NCBI RefSeq assembly: GCF_026157105.1
Contig: NZ_JANPVQ010000001.1
Span: 2,163,501-2,227,500, forward strand
From: Sphingomicrobium marinum
Lineage (GTDB): Bacteria > Pseudomonadota > Alphaproteobacteria > Sphingomonadales > Sphingomonadaceae
Reading direction: 5' to 3'
DNA: 64,000 nucleotides
In this document: positions 36,004-48,325 of the stretch, in pieces
Numbering within the stretch: position 1 is the first letter of the stretch
Layout of the letters: every line of letters starts with the position of its first letter
Notes under the pieces: model-generated
What the model saw: the letters and a program-made list of their open reading frames with translations, nothing else
Database searches by the model: none
Told to the model about the DNA's origin: nothing
Made by a program: the position numbers and the translations under genes

Positions 36004-37137
36004 ATGCTCTGGATCGCCATCAGAATGCTCACCGGCGACAGGCAGAAATTCTTCGGGCTGGTGTTCGGCATCGCGTTCTCAACGCTCCTCATCACGCAGC
36101 AGCTTTCGATTTTTATCAATCTGCTCGAACGCGGTGCGAGCGCCGTCTACGACATCAAGACCAACGACATCTGGGTGATGGACAAAGTCAGCCGCACGTC
36201 CGACGTCGCCTACCCGATGCCCGCGACCGCGCTCGAAAAGGTGCGCGGCGTCCCCGGTGTGAAATGGGCGGTGCCGCATATGCGCAGCTCGGCGGCGATC
36301 CGCACGCCCGAAGGCGATCTTGAAGGTGTCACCGTCGTCGGAGTCGACGACACCACCCTGATCGGCCTGCCCGAGAACATGATCGAGGGCGACCGCGCAT
36401 CGCTCGCGGCGCCAGACAGCGTCTTCATCGACGATGTCGGCGCTACCCGCCTCTTTCCGCCCGGCGAAGACTTTATCGGCGCACGCCTCGAACTCAATGA
36501 CCGGCGCGCGGTGATCCGCGGCGTGACCGACAGCACGCCCACCTTCACCAGCCAGGTCACCCTCACGACGCGCTACTCCAATGCGCTCGCCTATGTGCCG
36601 GGGCAGCGCAACCGGCTCAGCTTCATCCTGGTCAAGGCCAGCGACGGCGAGGATCTCGACGCGCTCACCGACCGCATCGAAGCGCAGACCGGGCTGCGCG
36701 CGCGCACGCGCGATGAATTTGCGCAGGACGGTATCGACTTCATCATCGAGAATACCGGCATCCCGCTGAACTTCGGGATCACCGTACTGCTCGGTTTCAT
36801 TGTCGGCATCGCTATCGTCGGGCTGACCTTCAGCCTCTTCATCCGCGACAATGTCAAGCAATTCGGCGCGCTCAAGGCGATCGGCGTGCATAACGGCAAG
36901 ATTGCCCGCATGGTCGCCGCCCAAGCGCTACTGGTCGGCTTCATCGGCTATGCGTTCGGTGTTCTTGGCGCGACACTCTTCTTCGAAATATTCGACGATC
37001 CCACCTTCAAGGGCTTCTACACACCCTGGTGGATCCCCGTCCTCAGTCTGGTGTCCGTCGCGGTCATCATCTCGGTCACCGCCTATGTCGCGCTGCGCGG
37101 GGTGCTCAAGACCGAACCTGCGGCGGTGTTCAGATGA
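36004..37137 (+). CDS. DevC-like ABC transporter permease (FtsX/MacB fold)
   Basis: A 377-residue permease with one N-terminal membrane helix (KFFGLVFGIAFSTLLI), a large extracytoplasmic domain of about residues 45-255 and three C-terminal helices, the 1+3 topology of FtsX/MacB/DevC proteins. It is the first gene of a four-gene unit with an ATPase, a HlyD-like adaptor and an outer membrane factor, which matches DevBCA-TolC exporters. In cyanobacteria these export glycolipids; the substrate here is unknown. The start ATG at 36004 follows an AAGGAA ribosome site. Confidence 0.9.
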   Translation: MLWIAIRMLTGDRQKFFGLVFGIAFSTLLITQQLSIFINLLERGASAVYDIKTNDIWVMDKVSRTSDVAYPMPATALEKVRGVPGVKWAVPHMRSSAAIRTPEGDLEGVTVVGVDDTTLIGLPENMIEGDRASLAAPDSVFIDDVGATRLFPPGEDFIGARLELNDRRAVIRGVTDSTPTFTSQVTLTTRYSNALAYVPGQRNRLSFILVKASDGEDLDALTDRIEAQTGLRARTRDEFAQDGIDFIIENTGIPLNFGITVLLGFIVGIAIVGLTFSLFIRDNVKQFGALKAIGVHNGKIARMVAAQALLVGFIGYAFGVLGATLFFEIFDDPTFKGFYTPWWIPVLSLVSVAVIISVTAYVALRGVLKTEPAAVFR

Positions 37138-37859
37138 GCGCGAATATCACTACTGCGGGTGCGACCGCCATTTGCGCTCGCGGCATCACGCGCGACTTCA
37201 CGGCGGGCGAGCAAACCCTTCGTGTCCTCCACGGCATCGACGTCGATATTCGCAAGGGCGAGCTGACCTACGTCGTCGGCGAATCCGGGTCGGGCAAGAC
37301 GACGCTGATCTCGATCATGTGCGGGATCCTCTGGCCCACCGAAGGCGAGGTCAAGGTATTCGGCACCGACATTTACAGCCTGACCGATCGCCAGCTGGTC
37401 GACTTCCGGCTCAACAATATCGGCTTTATTTTCCAGCAGTATAACCTGATCCCCACGATTGACGCGGCGTCCAATGCCGCGGTGCCGCTGATCGCGCAGG
37501 GCATGGATCGCCTCGAAGCGCGCCAGCACGGCATTGCGATGCTCGAAAAGCTCAACATGGGCGATCAAGTCGACAAACTTCCCAGCCAGCTTTCAGGCGG
37601 CCAGCAGCAGCGCGTCGCCATCGCCCGCGCCCTAGTTCACGAACCTGCGCTCGTCGTGTGCGACGAGCCCACCGCGGCGCTCGATGCCAAGTCGGGCCGC
37701 CGCGTAATGGACCTGCTGCGCGAAGTGGCGGTCGCCGAAGACCGTGCCTGCATCATCGTTACCCACGACAACCGCGTGTTCGATCTCGCGGACCGGATCC
37801 TCGTCCTCGAGGACGGACGGATCACCCATGACGGCACCGACATGCCGGAGGATGAATAA
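37134..37859 (+). CDS. DevA/MacB-like ABC transporter ATP-binding protein
   Basis: A 241-residue ATPase. Walker A reads GESGSGKTT, the Q-loop QQYNLIPT, the signature LSGGQQQRVA, Walker B LVVCDEPTAALD and the H-loop VTHD. The LolD/MacB subgroup is indicated by LSGGQQQRVAIARAL and the neighbouring 1+3 permease. The ATG at 37134 overlaps the permease stop (ATGA); an upstream frame extension is inside the permease gene. It powers the mechanotransmission-type export complex. Confidence 0.93.
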   Translation: MSANITTAGATAICARGITRDFTAGEQTLRVLHGIDVDIRKGELTYVVGESGSGKTTLISIMCGILWPTEGEVKVFGTDIYSLTDRQLVDFRLNNIGFIFQQYNLIPTIDAASNAAVPLIAQGMDRLEARQHGIAMLEKLNMGDQVDKLPSQLSGGQQQRVAIARALVHEPALVVCDEPTAALDAKSGRRVMDLLREVAVAEDRACIIVTHDNRVFDLADRILVLEDGRITHDGTDMPEDE

Positions 37860-38830
37860 TGCCCCAACTCAGCTTTTCCCGCCAAGTCCTGCCCGCGCTT
37901 GCCCTGATCGGCATATTGGTCGCAGTATTTTTCATCGTCATCCAGGCGCCCGACCGCAGCCAGGCCGAGGCCGAGGAGACTCCAGCGCGTGTCGATGGCG
38001 AACTTGCCAGCCAGCCGCGCGTGGCGGGATCCGGGGTCGTCGAACCATCGAGCGAAGTCATCGAGATCGGCACCGCGATTGGCGGGCTCGTAAACACCGT
38101 TTTCGTGGCGCCGGGCGAACGCGTCACCAAGGGCCAGCCGCTGTTCCGCGTCGACACGCGCAATCTCCAGGCCCGGGTGACCGAAGCACGCGCTGCGATC
38201 GTCCGCGCCGAGGCCGCCATTGCCGAAGCGCGCGCTGCGGAGAGCACGGCGCAGCGCCAGCTCGCTTTGTATCGCAACATCGATGACCCGCTTGCCGTCA
38301 GCCGCGCCGAAATCATCAACGCCGAGGGCAATGCCAGCGCCGCGCGCTCGCGCCGCCAACTCGCCGAGGCCGAGTTACGCGCCGCCCGAGCAGCGTTGAA
38401 CAGCGCGCAAACCGAATCCGATCGCGCCATCGTCCGCGCACCCATCTCGGGCGAAATCCTGCGCGTCGACGTGCGTCCCGGCGAATTGGTCAATGCCGGC
38501 CCCGGCGGCGGCGGTCCCTATATCCGCATGGGCGAGACCAATCCGCTCCACGTTCGTATCGACGTCGACGAGGACGAAGCGGTTCGCCTGAAGATGGGGG
38601 CACCCGCGATCGTGTCGCCGCGCGGCGGTGCCCAGCAACGCGTCGAAGCCGCTTTCGTGCGCGCCGAACCACTCGTCGTTCCCAAGCAGAGCCTGACGAA
38701 TTCGGCCAGTGAGCGGGTCGACGTGCGCGTGCTGCAACTGATCTACCGCCTGCCGCAAGACGCCCCCGCTTCATTCCGCGTTGGGCAGCAGGTGGACGCA
38801 TTCATCGCGGCCGAGGAACCGGGCCAATGA
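37859..38830 (+). CDS. HlyD/DevB-like periplasmic adaptor
   Basis: A 323-residue membrane fusion protein with one N-terminal helix (ALALIGILVAVFFIVI), a lipoyl segment (GSGVVEPSSEVIEIG and FVAPGERVTKGQPLF), a coiled coil of about residues 100-190 rich in Ala/Glu/Arg and a beta-barrel part (IRAPISGEILRVDV type, seen as VRAPISGEILRVD). It joins the permease to the outer membrane factor encoded next. It overlaps the ATPase stop by 1 nt (TAATG). Confidence 0.9.
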   Translation: MPQLSFSRQVLPALALIGILVAVFFIVIQAPDRSQAEAEETPARVDGELASQPRVAGSGVVEPSSEVIEIGTAIGGLVNTVFVAPGERVTKGQPLFRVDTRNLQARVTEARAAIVRAEAAIAEARAAESTAQRQLALYRNIDDPLAVSRAEIINAEGNASAARSRRQLAEAELRAARAALNSAQTESDRAIVRAPISGEILRVDVRPGELVNAGPGGGGPYIRMGETNPLHVRIDVDEDEAVRLKMGAPAIVSPRGGAQQRVEAAFVRAEPLVVPKQSLTNSASERVDVRVLQLIYRLPQDAPASFRVGQQVDAFIAAEEPGQ

Positions 38831-40227
38831 AGCCGCTATACGCTGCTGCATTGACGCTGGCGCTCGGCGCTTGTGCCGCGGGCCCGGGAGATCTCCCCAA
38901 CGCGAGTGATGTCACTTTGCCGCAAGCCTTTACGTTCGCTGATAATGCGTCGGCCGAGGCTGACGTCGCCGACCTTCTCCCCGACGATCCAGCATTCGAC
39001 GCGTTAGCTCGTTCAGCGCTGGCCCGATCGCCCACACTGGGGGCCGCGCTTGCGCGCATTGATATCGCCCGCGCCGGTGCCGCCCGGGCCGGCGCGGAGC
39101 GGATGCCTGCAATCGGCTATGATGCCGGGTTAGGCGCCGCGCGCACCAATCCCGACCAGTTCGGCGCCGACCTGCCGCCAGGGGCCGCTTTCGACACCGA
39201 GCGCGTTTCCTATTCGGCCAATCTGACCGCGCGTTGGGACGCCGACCTGTTCGGCGCGCTACGCGCATCCGAGCGGGCCGCCGAGGCGCGCCTCGATGCG
39301 GCCAGCGCCGATGCCGCCGCCGTGCGGCTTGCCCTGGTCTCGGAGATTGGCGGCGCCGTGATCGACTGGCGCACGCTCGCCGCGCGCGAAGCGGCATTGG
39401 CCGCCGATCTTGAAAGCGCAGCTGCGATTGCCCGTCTTGCCGGCGTCCGCGAAAATGCCGGCATCGCGCCGGGCGCTGATCGTATCCGTGCGCAAGCGCA
39501 GGCCGCTGCCAGCCGCTCGCGCATCGCCGCACTTGCCAGCGAACGCGCACGCATCATCGGACGCCTCGTCGCCTTGACCGCGCTGCCAGCCGACGACATT
39601 CGCGCCGCGCTCGCGGTCGATGCCGAGCAATCCGCGCTTTCCCCCGCCCCGGCAGCGCTTCCCTCCACGCTGCTCATCGCGCGTCCCGACATCGTTGCCG
39701 CATCATACCGCCTTATGGCTGCCGATGCGGAGGTAGCCGTTGCCGCAGCACATCGATTCCCGCGGCTCAACCTTTCTGCCGGTATTGGCCTGCTCGCCTT
39801 TGCGCTCGGTGACATCTTCGATGCCGACAGCGTCATTGGTAACGCGGCCGCCGGCATCGCCGGGCCGTTGCTCGATTTCGGGCGCATCGAAGCTGCCATC
39901 GATGCCGCGGAGGGCCAGACATTGCAGGCGTTCCAGCAGTATCGCGATGCCGTGTTCACCGCGCTCGGCGATGCGGAGAGTGCCTATGCGCTGATTGCCG
40001 CTACCGATGCCCAAGCCGCCGCCGCGCGCGAAGAAGCGGCGCTGGCGGCGCGCGCCGCAACGCTGGCGGAAACACGCTACCGCGCCGGTCTCGACAATTT
40101 CCTTAGCGCTCTTGAAGCCCGCCGCGCAGCCGATGCCAGCGGCGACCGCGCGGCTGCCGCCCGGGGACGGGCACAGCGCGCACGCCTTTTATTGTGGCAG
40201 GCGCTTGGTGGCAGCGCGCTCGATTAG
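38827..40227 (+). CDS. Outer membrane efflux lipoprotein (NodT/OprM-type factor)
   Basis: A 466-residue outer membrane factor. It begins with a lipoprotein signal whose lipobox is LGAC (Cys at about residue 16), and the body has the two repeated coiled-coil halves of the OEP family, very Ala-rich. Late motifs include RYRAGLDNFLSALEA, typical of NodT proteins. It completes a trans-envelope export operon. Its start overlaps the adaptor stop by 4 nt and its stop interlocks with the receiver gene's stop (TTAG). Confidence 0.92.
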   Translation: MKPLYAAALTLALGACAAGPGDLPNASDVTLPQAFTFADNASAEADVADLLPDDPAFDALARSALARSPTLGAALARIDIARAGAARAGAERMPAIGYDAGLGAARTNPDQFGADLPPGAAFDTERVSYSANLTARWDADLFGALRASERAAEARLDAASADAAAVRLALVSEIGGAVIDWRTLAAREAALAADLESAAAIARLAGVRENAGIAPGADRIRAQAQAAASRSRIAALASERARIIGRLVALTALPADDIRAALAVDAEQSALSPAPAALPSTLLIARPDIVAASYRLMAADAEVAVAAAHRFPRLNLSAGIGLLAFALGDIFDADSVIGNAAAGIAGPLLDFGRIEAAIDAAEGQTLQAFQQYRDAVFTALGDAESAYALIAATDAQAAAAREEAALAARAATLAETRYRAGLDNFLSALEARRAADASGDRAAAARGRAQRARLLLWQALGGSALD

Positions 40228-40595
40228 GTCTGGGTCGCCCGCGCGATCGTCTGGGTCAGACGTTCGGCGCTGCACGGCTTGGCGCAAAAAAACGACCCCG
40301 GGAAACGCTTCTCGAGATCTTCGGGTTTGGCATGGCCGCTGTGAAACACGATCGGGATGTTCCTGAGCCGCAACTGTTCGGCCAGCAACATCACGTCTTC
40401 GCCATCCAGCTGCACATCGAGAACGGCCGCGTCGGGCATGCGCAAGTCATCGGCAAGGTCGCACAGCGCTTCGCTCACACTGACGTGCGGGCCGAGCACC
40501 TCGTAGCCTTCATCTTCGAGCATGTGCTGCAAATCCATCGCGATGACGAATTCGTCTTCGACGACCATAATCGTGTTGGGATGGTCATTAGTCAT
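40224..40595 (-). CDS. Stand-alone response regulator receiver
   Basis: A 123-residue protein made only of a receiver domain. The acidic pocket is VVEDEF, the phosphoacceptor Asp lies in AVLDVQLDG, the Thr/Ser position in FHSGHA and the Lys in CAKPC. There is no output domain, so it acts by protein contact or phosphate relay, like the single-domain receivers often paired with HWE or HisKA_2 kinases; no kinase is nearby. The ATG at 40595 is chosen because the longer frame to 40679 adds an unconserved Arg-rich leader. Confidence 0.88.
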   Translation of the reverse strand: MTNDHPNTIMVVEDEFVIAMDLQHMLEDEGYEVLGPHVSVSEALCDLADDLRMPDAAVLDVQLDGEDVMLLAEQLRLRNIPIVFHSGHAKPEDLEKRFPGSFFCAKPCSAERLTQTIARATQT

Positions 40596-40741
40596 GGCAA
40601 CGCCATTCACTGTGCTGATATCGGCCCCCTGTATTCGCCTCAACCTGCAGCGCGACGCGTACCCCGGAATGCGCTCCAAAGAATAAGAACACGCCGCCTA
40701 CGGAAACGGTTCCCGCCCGCAATGCGAAATGCGCGACGGAA

Positions 40742-40768
40742 ACAAAAAAACCGCCTTGCGGCGGCTTA
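40742..40768 (-). terminator. Rho-independent terminator after tRNA-Ser
   Basis: On the minus strand AAGCCGCC-GCAA-GGCGGTTTTTTT: an 8-bp stem closed by a GCAA tetraloop and followed by seven T, 9 nt after the tRNA CCA end. Confidence 0.85.
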
Positions 40769-40776
40769 TTTGCGGC

Positions 40777-40869
40777 TGGCGGAGACGGAGGGATTCGAAC
40801 CCTCGATACGGGGATTACCCGTATGCCGCTTTAGCAAAGCGGTGGTTTCAGCCACTCACCCACGTCTCC
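40777..40869 (-). tRNA. tRNA-Ser (anticodon GCT)
   Basis: A 93-nt serine tRNA including an encoded CCA. The acceptor arms GGAGACG/CGTCTCC pair perfectly, the anticodon loop is TTTGCTAAA with anticodon GCT (40833-40835), there is a long variable arm (ATACGGG...CCCGTAT) and a normal T arm GAGGGTTCGAATCCCTC. It reads AGC/AGU codons. Confidence 0.97.
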
Positions 40870-40890
40870 GGTGCCTTGGCTAGGGGCGAC

Positions 40891-40919
40891 CCACTAGCGA
40901 AGGTTTGACCAAGGTTCAA
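40891..40919 (-). promoter_or_regulatory. Putative promoter of tRNA-Ser
   Basis: On the minus strand TTGAAC (40914-40919), 17-nt spacer, TAGTGG (40891-40896), ending 22 nt before the tRNA. It overlaps the leader of the divergent Crp/Fnr gene region. Confidence 0.4.
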
Positions 40920-40990
40920 TGGGGAGCTTTTGTCATTCGCCGTGCGTTCAGCACCCGACACAGCCGCAAACTCGCCCGGGAGGCGTAACA

Positions 40991-41752
40991 ATGCCCTATT
41001 CGCCTGACGATACCGTCATGGATGACAGTTTCGAAGATAACGGCCTGTTGGCCGTTTTTCCCGAGGCGCTTGCCGATAAGATGCGCAAGGATGCGACCTT
41101 CGTGACGCTGGAAGCGGGCGACGTGCTGTTCAGCGCAGGCGATACGATCAAATATACCTATTTCCCGCTCGCGCCGACGGTCATCTCCCTGATCATCGAA
41201 CTCGATGACAATCGCCGCGTCGAAGCGGCTTCGATCGGCCAGGAGGGCGCCATCGGCGGGATCGTCAGTTGCGGCGACCTCCCCGCCTTCACGCGCGCCG
41301 AGGTGCAGGTCGGTGGCCGCGCAATGCGCCTGCCACTCCAAACAATCGAAGATGCCAAGCAATCGAGCCGCTTCTTGCGCGAACTCTATTGCCGCTACGC
41401 CGATTACCTGCTCGCCCAAGTGATGCAGTCTGTTGCCTGCAACGCGTTTCACCCCATCGAGGCCCGCGCCGCGCGCTGGTTGCTGACCGCGCGCGATCGT
41501 GCAGGAGACAGCCTCGCCCTGACGCAGGAAGCGCTGGCCAGCTTGCTGGGCGTGCAGCGCACCACGGTCAACGCTGCGGCCAAGCAGCTGCAACACGAGG
41601 GCCTGATCGAATATCGCCGCGGCCGCGTCGAAATCCGCGATGTCGACAAGCTGCGCGAGCGCACCTGCGACTGCTATGGACGCGTGGAAAGGCATCGCGC
41701 CGCCGTGCTGGGCGGCACCGAGGCGCATTGGATCTCAGACTGTGCGGATTAA
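40991..41752 (+). CDS. Crp/Fnr family transcriptional regulator
   Basis: A 253-residue regulator. The N-terminal cyclic-nucleotide-like beta-roll runs over about residues 25-140 (LEAGDVLFSAGDTI, IGQEGAIGG). The C-terminal winged helix holds LTQEALASLLGVQRTTVNAAAKQL and EYRRGRVEIRD, given here as the pieces TQEALASLLGVQRTTVN and RGRVEI. It lacks the N-terminal Fnr cysteine cluster, so it is not an Fe-S oxygen sensor. The ATG at 40991 with GGGAGG upstream is chosen over a frame extension. Targets are unknown. Confidence 0.9.
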   Translation: MPYSPDDTVMDDSFEDNGLLAVFPEALADKMRKDATFVTLEAGDVLFSAGDTIKYTYFPLAPTVISLIIELDDNRRVEAASIGQEGAIGGIVSCGDLPAFTRAEVQVGGRAMRLPLQTIEDAKQSSRFLRELYCRYADYLLAQVMQSVACNAFHPIEARAARWLLTARDRAGDSLALTQEALASLLGVQRTTVNAAAKQLQHEGLIEYRRGRVEIRDVDKLRERTCDCYGRVERHRAAVLGGTEAHWISDCAD

Positions 41753-41767
41753 CCGCCGCCGCGTCAG

Positions 41768-42805
41768 CTAGCCGACGAATTTCCAGGGAATGGTTTGCCC
41801 AGCCCGGAACGGCACCAGCGGATCATCACCATTTTCGATCATATCAGGGATGACATTGTCGACCTTTTCGAGCGTCACCGTGCCCTCGTTGAGCGGCAGT
41901 CCGTAAAATGCCGGGCCATGCTCGCTGGCAAATCCTTCGAGCCGGTCGAGCACGCCTTCCTCCTCGAATACCTGCGCATAGCATTCAAGCGCATGCGGGG
42001 CATTGAAGATGCCGGCGCAGCCGCAGGCGCTTTCCTTGGCATGACGCGGGTGCGGGGCGCTGTCAGTGCCAAGAAAGAATTTGGGATCGCCCGACGTCGC
42101 CGCGGCGCGCACCGCGAGCCGATGCCTCTCGCGCTTCACTACCGGCAGGCAATAGGCATGCGGCCGCAGGCCCCCTTCAAACAGCGCGTTGCGGTTGAGC
42201 ATGAGGTGCTGGGGCGTGATCGTGGCGGCCACGTTGGCAGGTGCCGACAGCACGAAATCGACCGCGTCCTTGGTCGTGATATGTTCAAAGACCACCTTGA
42301 GATCGGGGAAGATGGCGATCAGCGGCAGCAATATCTCGTCGATGAAGCGTGCCTCGCGGTCGAACACGTCGACATCGCTGCCCGTGACTTCGCCGTGGAC
42401 GCAAAGCGGCATACCGATCGCCTCCATGCGGTCGAGCACACCGTGCAGATTGGCGACATCGGTAACGGCGCTGTCCGAATTGGTCGTCGCGCCTGCCGGG
42501 TAAAGCTTGGCCGCTGTCCACACGCCGTCGCGGTGGCCGGTCTCCACTTCGTCAGCCGAAATATTGTCGGTCAGGTAAGCGGTCATCAGCGGCGTGAAGC
42601 TCATGCCGTCAGGCACCGCGGCCATGATCCGCTTTCGATATTCGCGCGCCGCATGGATGCTCGTCACCGGGGGCACAAGGTTGGGCATCACGATGGCGCG
42701 TTCGAACTGGCGCGCGGTGAAAGGCACGACCCGCTCCATCATCGCGCCGTCGCGAAAATGGAGGTGCCAGTCGTCGGGGCGGCGGATGATGAGCTGCATG
42801 GCCAT
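41768..42805 (-). CDS. pyrC: Dihydroorotase (class II)
   Basis: A 345-residue dihydroorotase of pyrimidine synthesis. The first metal motif is DDWHLHFRDG, the carbamylated Lys lies in AAKLYPAGAT, His ligands follow in VHGEVT and FEHITT, and the catalytic Asp in LGTDSAPH. Length and motifs match the E. coli PyrC class. It is convergent with the Crp/Fnr gene (15-nt gap) and divergent from ygfZ with a 35-nt gap. Confidence 0.96.
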   Translation of the reverse strand: MAMQLIIRRPDDWHLHFRDGAMMERVVPFTARQFERAIVMPNLVPPVTSIHAAREYRKRIMAAVPDGMSFTPLMTAYLTDNISADEVETGHRDGVWTAAKLYPAGATTNSDSAVTDVANLHGVLDRMEAIGMPLCVHGEVTGSDVDVFDREARFIDEILLPLIAIFPDLKVVFEHITTKDAVDFVLSAPANVAATITPQHLMLNRNALFEGGLRPHAYCLPVVKRERHRLAVRAAATSGDPKFFLGTDSAPHPRHAKESACGCAGIFNAPHALECYAQVFEEEGVLDRLEGFASEHGPAFYGLPLNEGTVTLEKVDNVIPDMIENGDDPLVPFRAGQTIPWKFVG

Positions 42806-42840
42806 TGCCTTAGGGCGGGCCGCTCCCTAGCTCAAGCAGC

Positions 42841-43533
42841 ATGACGACACTGACTGACCGCGCCGTTCTCCGCCTGTCGGGCGAGGGCGTGACCGACTTC
42901 CTGCAAGGCCTCGTGACCAACAATGTCGCAGCCGATCTGCCCGTCTGGGCCGGCCTGCTGACGCCGCAAGGAAAGTGCCTGTTCGACTTCATCGTGTGGG
43001 CCGACGGCGAGGACCGAATGCTCGATTGCGAGGCGGATGCCGCAGATGACCTCGCCAAACGCCTCACCCTTTATCGCCTGCGCCGCCCGATCACGATCGA
43101 GCGCGACGAGAGCCTCGCCGTTCACTGGTCGCGCAATGGCGACGAGGGCAGTCAGGATCCGCGCCACCCCGCCCTCGGCAAGCGCTGGCTGGCGCCCGCG
43201 ACCGAAGCTGCCGAAGGCTGGATCGCGCATCGGCTGTCGCTAGGCGTGTGCGAGGGTCGCGCCGAACTGGAAAACCTGCTCTGGCTCGAAACCAACGCTG
43301 GCGAACTCAATGGTGTCGATTTCAAGAAAGGCTGCTTCGTCGGCCAGGAAAATACCGCGCGCATGAACTGGCGAAGCAAGGTCAATCGCCGCCTCTTCGT
43401 GGTCGAAGGCGCGCATGAGAAAGCGCGCGCAACCTACCCTGACCTCAACCGTTCTGTGGTGCACGCGCGCATCGATTCCATCCCGGACGATGCGCAGATC
43501 CCCGACTGGCTCAAGGACGCGCTCCCATCCTGA
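42841..43533 (+). CDS. ygfZ: YgfZ/GcvT-like folate-binding protein
   Basis: A 230-residue COG0354 protein. The diagnostic KGCFVGQE motif (consensus KGCYxGQE) is at about residue 160 with a conserved Cys. The N-terminal half is GcvT-like. In E. coli YgfZ uses tetrahydrofolate and supports assembly or repair of Fe-S enzymes. That fits the nearby aconitase, a labile 4Fe-4S enzyme, though they are not in one operon. Shorter than the E. coli protein (about 326). Confidence 0.88.
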   Translation: MTTLTDRAVLRLSGEGVTDFLQGLVTNNVAADLPVWAGLLTPQGKCLFDFIVWADGEDRMLDCEADAADDLAKRLTLYRLRRPITIERDESLAVHWSRNGDEGSQDPRHPALGKRWLAPATEAAEGWIAHRLSLGVCEGRAELENLLWLETNAGELNGVDFKKGCFVGQENTARMNWRSKVNRRLFVVEGAHEKARATYPDLNRSVVHARIDSIPDDAQIPDWLKDALPS

Positions 43534-43559
43534 TCTCGCTCCTCGCTTTCCAGGACATC

Positions 43560-45466
43560 GTGGTCACCGGGCGCGGCCTCGCCGAGGACGACCCGTCGCA
43601 CCACGAAATCGCTATCGAGGACACCGATCTTGCAGCAAGCGGGCGGCTCGAAGACGTGCTGGGCGACGTCGCGGGGCTTGCCGCCTTCCGCCGCTCGGAC
43701 GGCCGCTCGGCCAGTCCGACGAGCCAGGGCCTGACGCTGCGCGGGCTCGGCGGGAATGCCGCCGCGCGTGTCACGCTGACCGTCGATGGCGTACCGCTTG
43801 CCGACCCGTTCGGCGGTTGGCTCAACCTGTCGAGCATCGATCTGGCCGCCATCGATCGCATCCGCGTCACGCGCGGCGGCGGGGTCGACGGGCTTGCTGG
43901 CAATGTCTCCATCGACACGCTTGACGACACCGATCTTGGCGCGGGGTTGTTTTACGGCAGCCGCGACAGCATCGATGCGCACGTGCGCGGCGGCGCCAAC
44001 ATCGGGCAAGCGCGGCTGCTGTTCGCAGGCGGCATCCAGGCGGGCGATGGATTTATCCCTATCGTCGAAGAGGATCGCGGCCTTGCCGACCGACCCTCGC
44101 CTTACGAACAATATGCCGGCCGCGTGCGCTTTCTCGCGCCGATTGGCGGCGCCAGCCTGCAAGCCAACCTGTCGGCTTTTCAAGATCGGCGCGAACGCGG
44201 TTTCGAAGGATCGGACAATGTTGCGCAAGGGGTCGATGCCTCGCTGCGCATGGTCGGCGACGACTGGTCGCTGACCGCATATTGGCAGGACCGCCAGTTC
44301 GAAAACGCCTTTGCCGCGCTCGACGACACGCGCGACAATACACGCCCCGTGCTCGACCAGTTCGATGTGCCTTCGACCGGCCTTGGCGCAGCCGCAGCCT
44401 ATAAAGGCAGCGCGGGCCCGCTTGACTGGCGCATCGGCGCGGACATTCGTCATGTCGAGGGCGAGACCAACGAGCTTTATTTCTTCCAGGGCGTCACCCC
44501 GACGCGCCAGCGCGAAGCAGGCGGCTCCAGCCTGACTGCAGGCCTCTATGCAAAGACCGACTCGACGCTGGGCGCTGCACTTGTCGAAGCCGATGCGCGA
44601 TTCGATTTCTGGGAGATCGGCGAAGGGGGTTTGCAAGAGACCAATATCGATGGCCCGCAGATCCGCGATGACCAATTCGATGCCCGCAGCGGCACCGATT
44701 TCAGCGGTCGGCTCGGCGTTTCCGCCCCGCTCGGAGAGACCGTCACGGGGCGCGCCGCGCTGACCCGTGGCTTCCGCCTACCCACGCTCAACGAGCTGTT
44801 CCGCCCCTTCCGCATTGGTCGCGACGCCTTTGCCGCCAACGCAATGCTCGAGCCCGAGATCGCCAACGGACTGGAAGCCGGTATCGACCTTTCCGACGAC
44901 GCATTGACGCTGTCGGCCACTGCATTTTGGACACGGCTTGAAAATCCCGTCACCAACGTCCCGCTCGACACCGGCCCGGGTCTGTTCCCTGGCGTCGGCT
45001 TCGTGCCGGGCACCTACAGCCAGCGTCGCAACCTTGATGCCATTGAAAGCTACGGCGTCGAATTCGATGCCGCCTATCGCACCGGGCCTTGGCAGCTACG
45101 CGCCAGCTACGCCTTTACCGATGCGACCATCACCGCGAGCGGCGAGGAAGCAGCACTCGACGGCCTCACCCCCGCCCAAACCCCGCGCCATAGCGCTAGC
45201 GCCACCGCGGGCTGGGAGGATGACGGCCACGCGTTCGCGCTTACCGCGCACTATGCCGGTGAACGCTTCGACGAAGTCGACAACAGCGTCAAACTCAACG
45301 ACGCGATTACCTTTGACGCCGTCGCGCGCTATCCGATCACCGACCGGCTTACCCTATCCTTGCGCGCCGAGAATATTTTCGATGCCGAAATCCTTGCCGA
45401 CATAGATGGGGCCGGCACGCGCGAACGCGCCCGGCCCCAAACATTCTGGATCGGCCTCGTAATCGA

Positions 45467-45470
<4 letters not shown>
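43560..45470 (+). CDS. TonB-dependent outer membrane receptor
   Basis: A TonB-dependent receptor of about 636 residues. The plug begins right at the start (VVTGRG is TonB-box like, then [19 protein letters not shown] as pieces LRGLGGNAA and [10 protein letters not shown]), followed by a 22-strand-type barrel ending in a classic aromatic C-terminal segment (FWIGLVID). It is small, BtuB-like in size; ligand unknown. The only standard start is GTG at 43560, which leaves no signal peptide; the frame is open further upstream, with hydrophobic LISLLAF just before it, so the true start is uncertain. The stop interlocks with acnA (CTAG). Confidence 0.87.
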
Positions 45471-48139
<2,669 letters not shown>

Positions 48140-48325
48140 AAGGTCTCCTCAAGGATACGAGTCGTTTTTCGGGCACTGGGGGGCCCGTTTGGAGGCGCGT
48201 CTAGCAAATGCGGGCGCGCTTACAAAGGCTCGATGATCTACGAATGGCGCCCTGATGTCGCCCAATCGCCCTCAAATCGGGCCATGTCGACGGCAAGTGA
48301 CTGAAAATTATGCTATAGTTCGATC

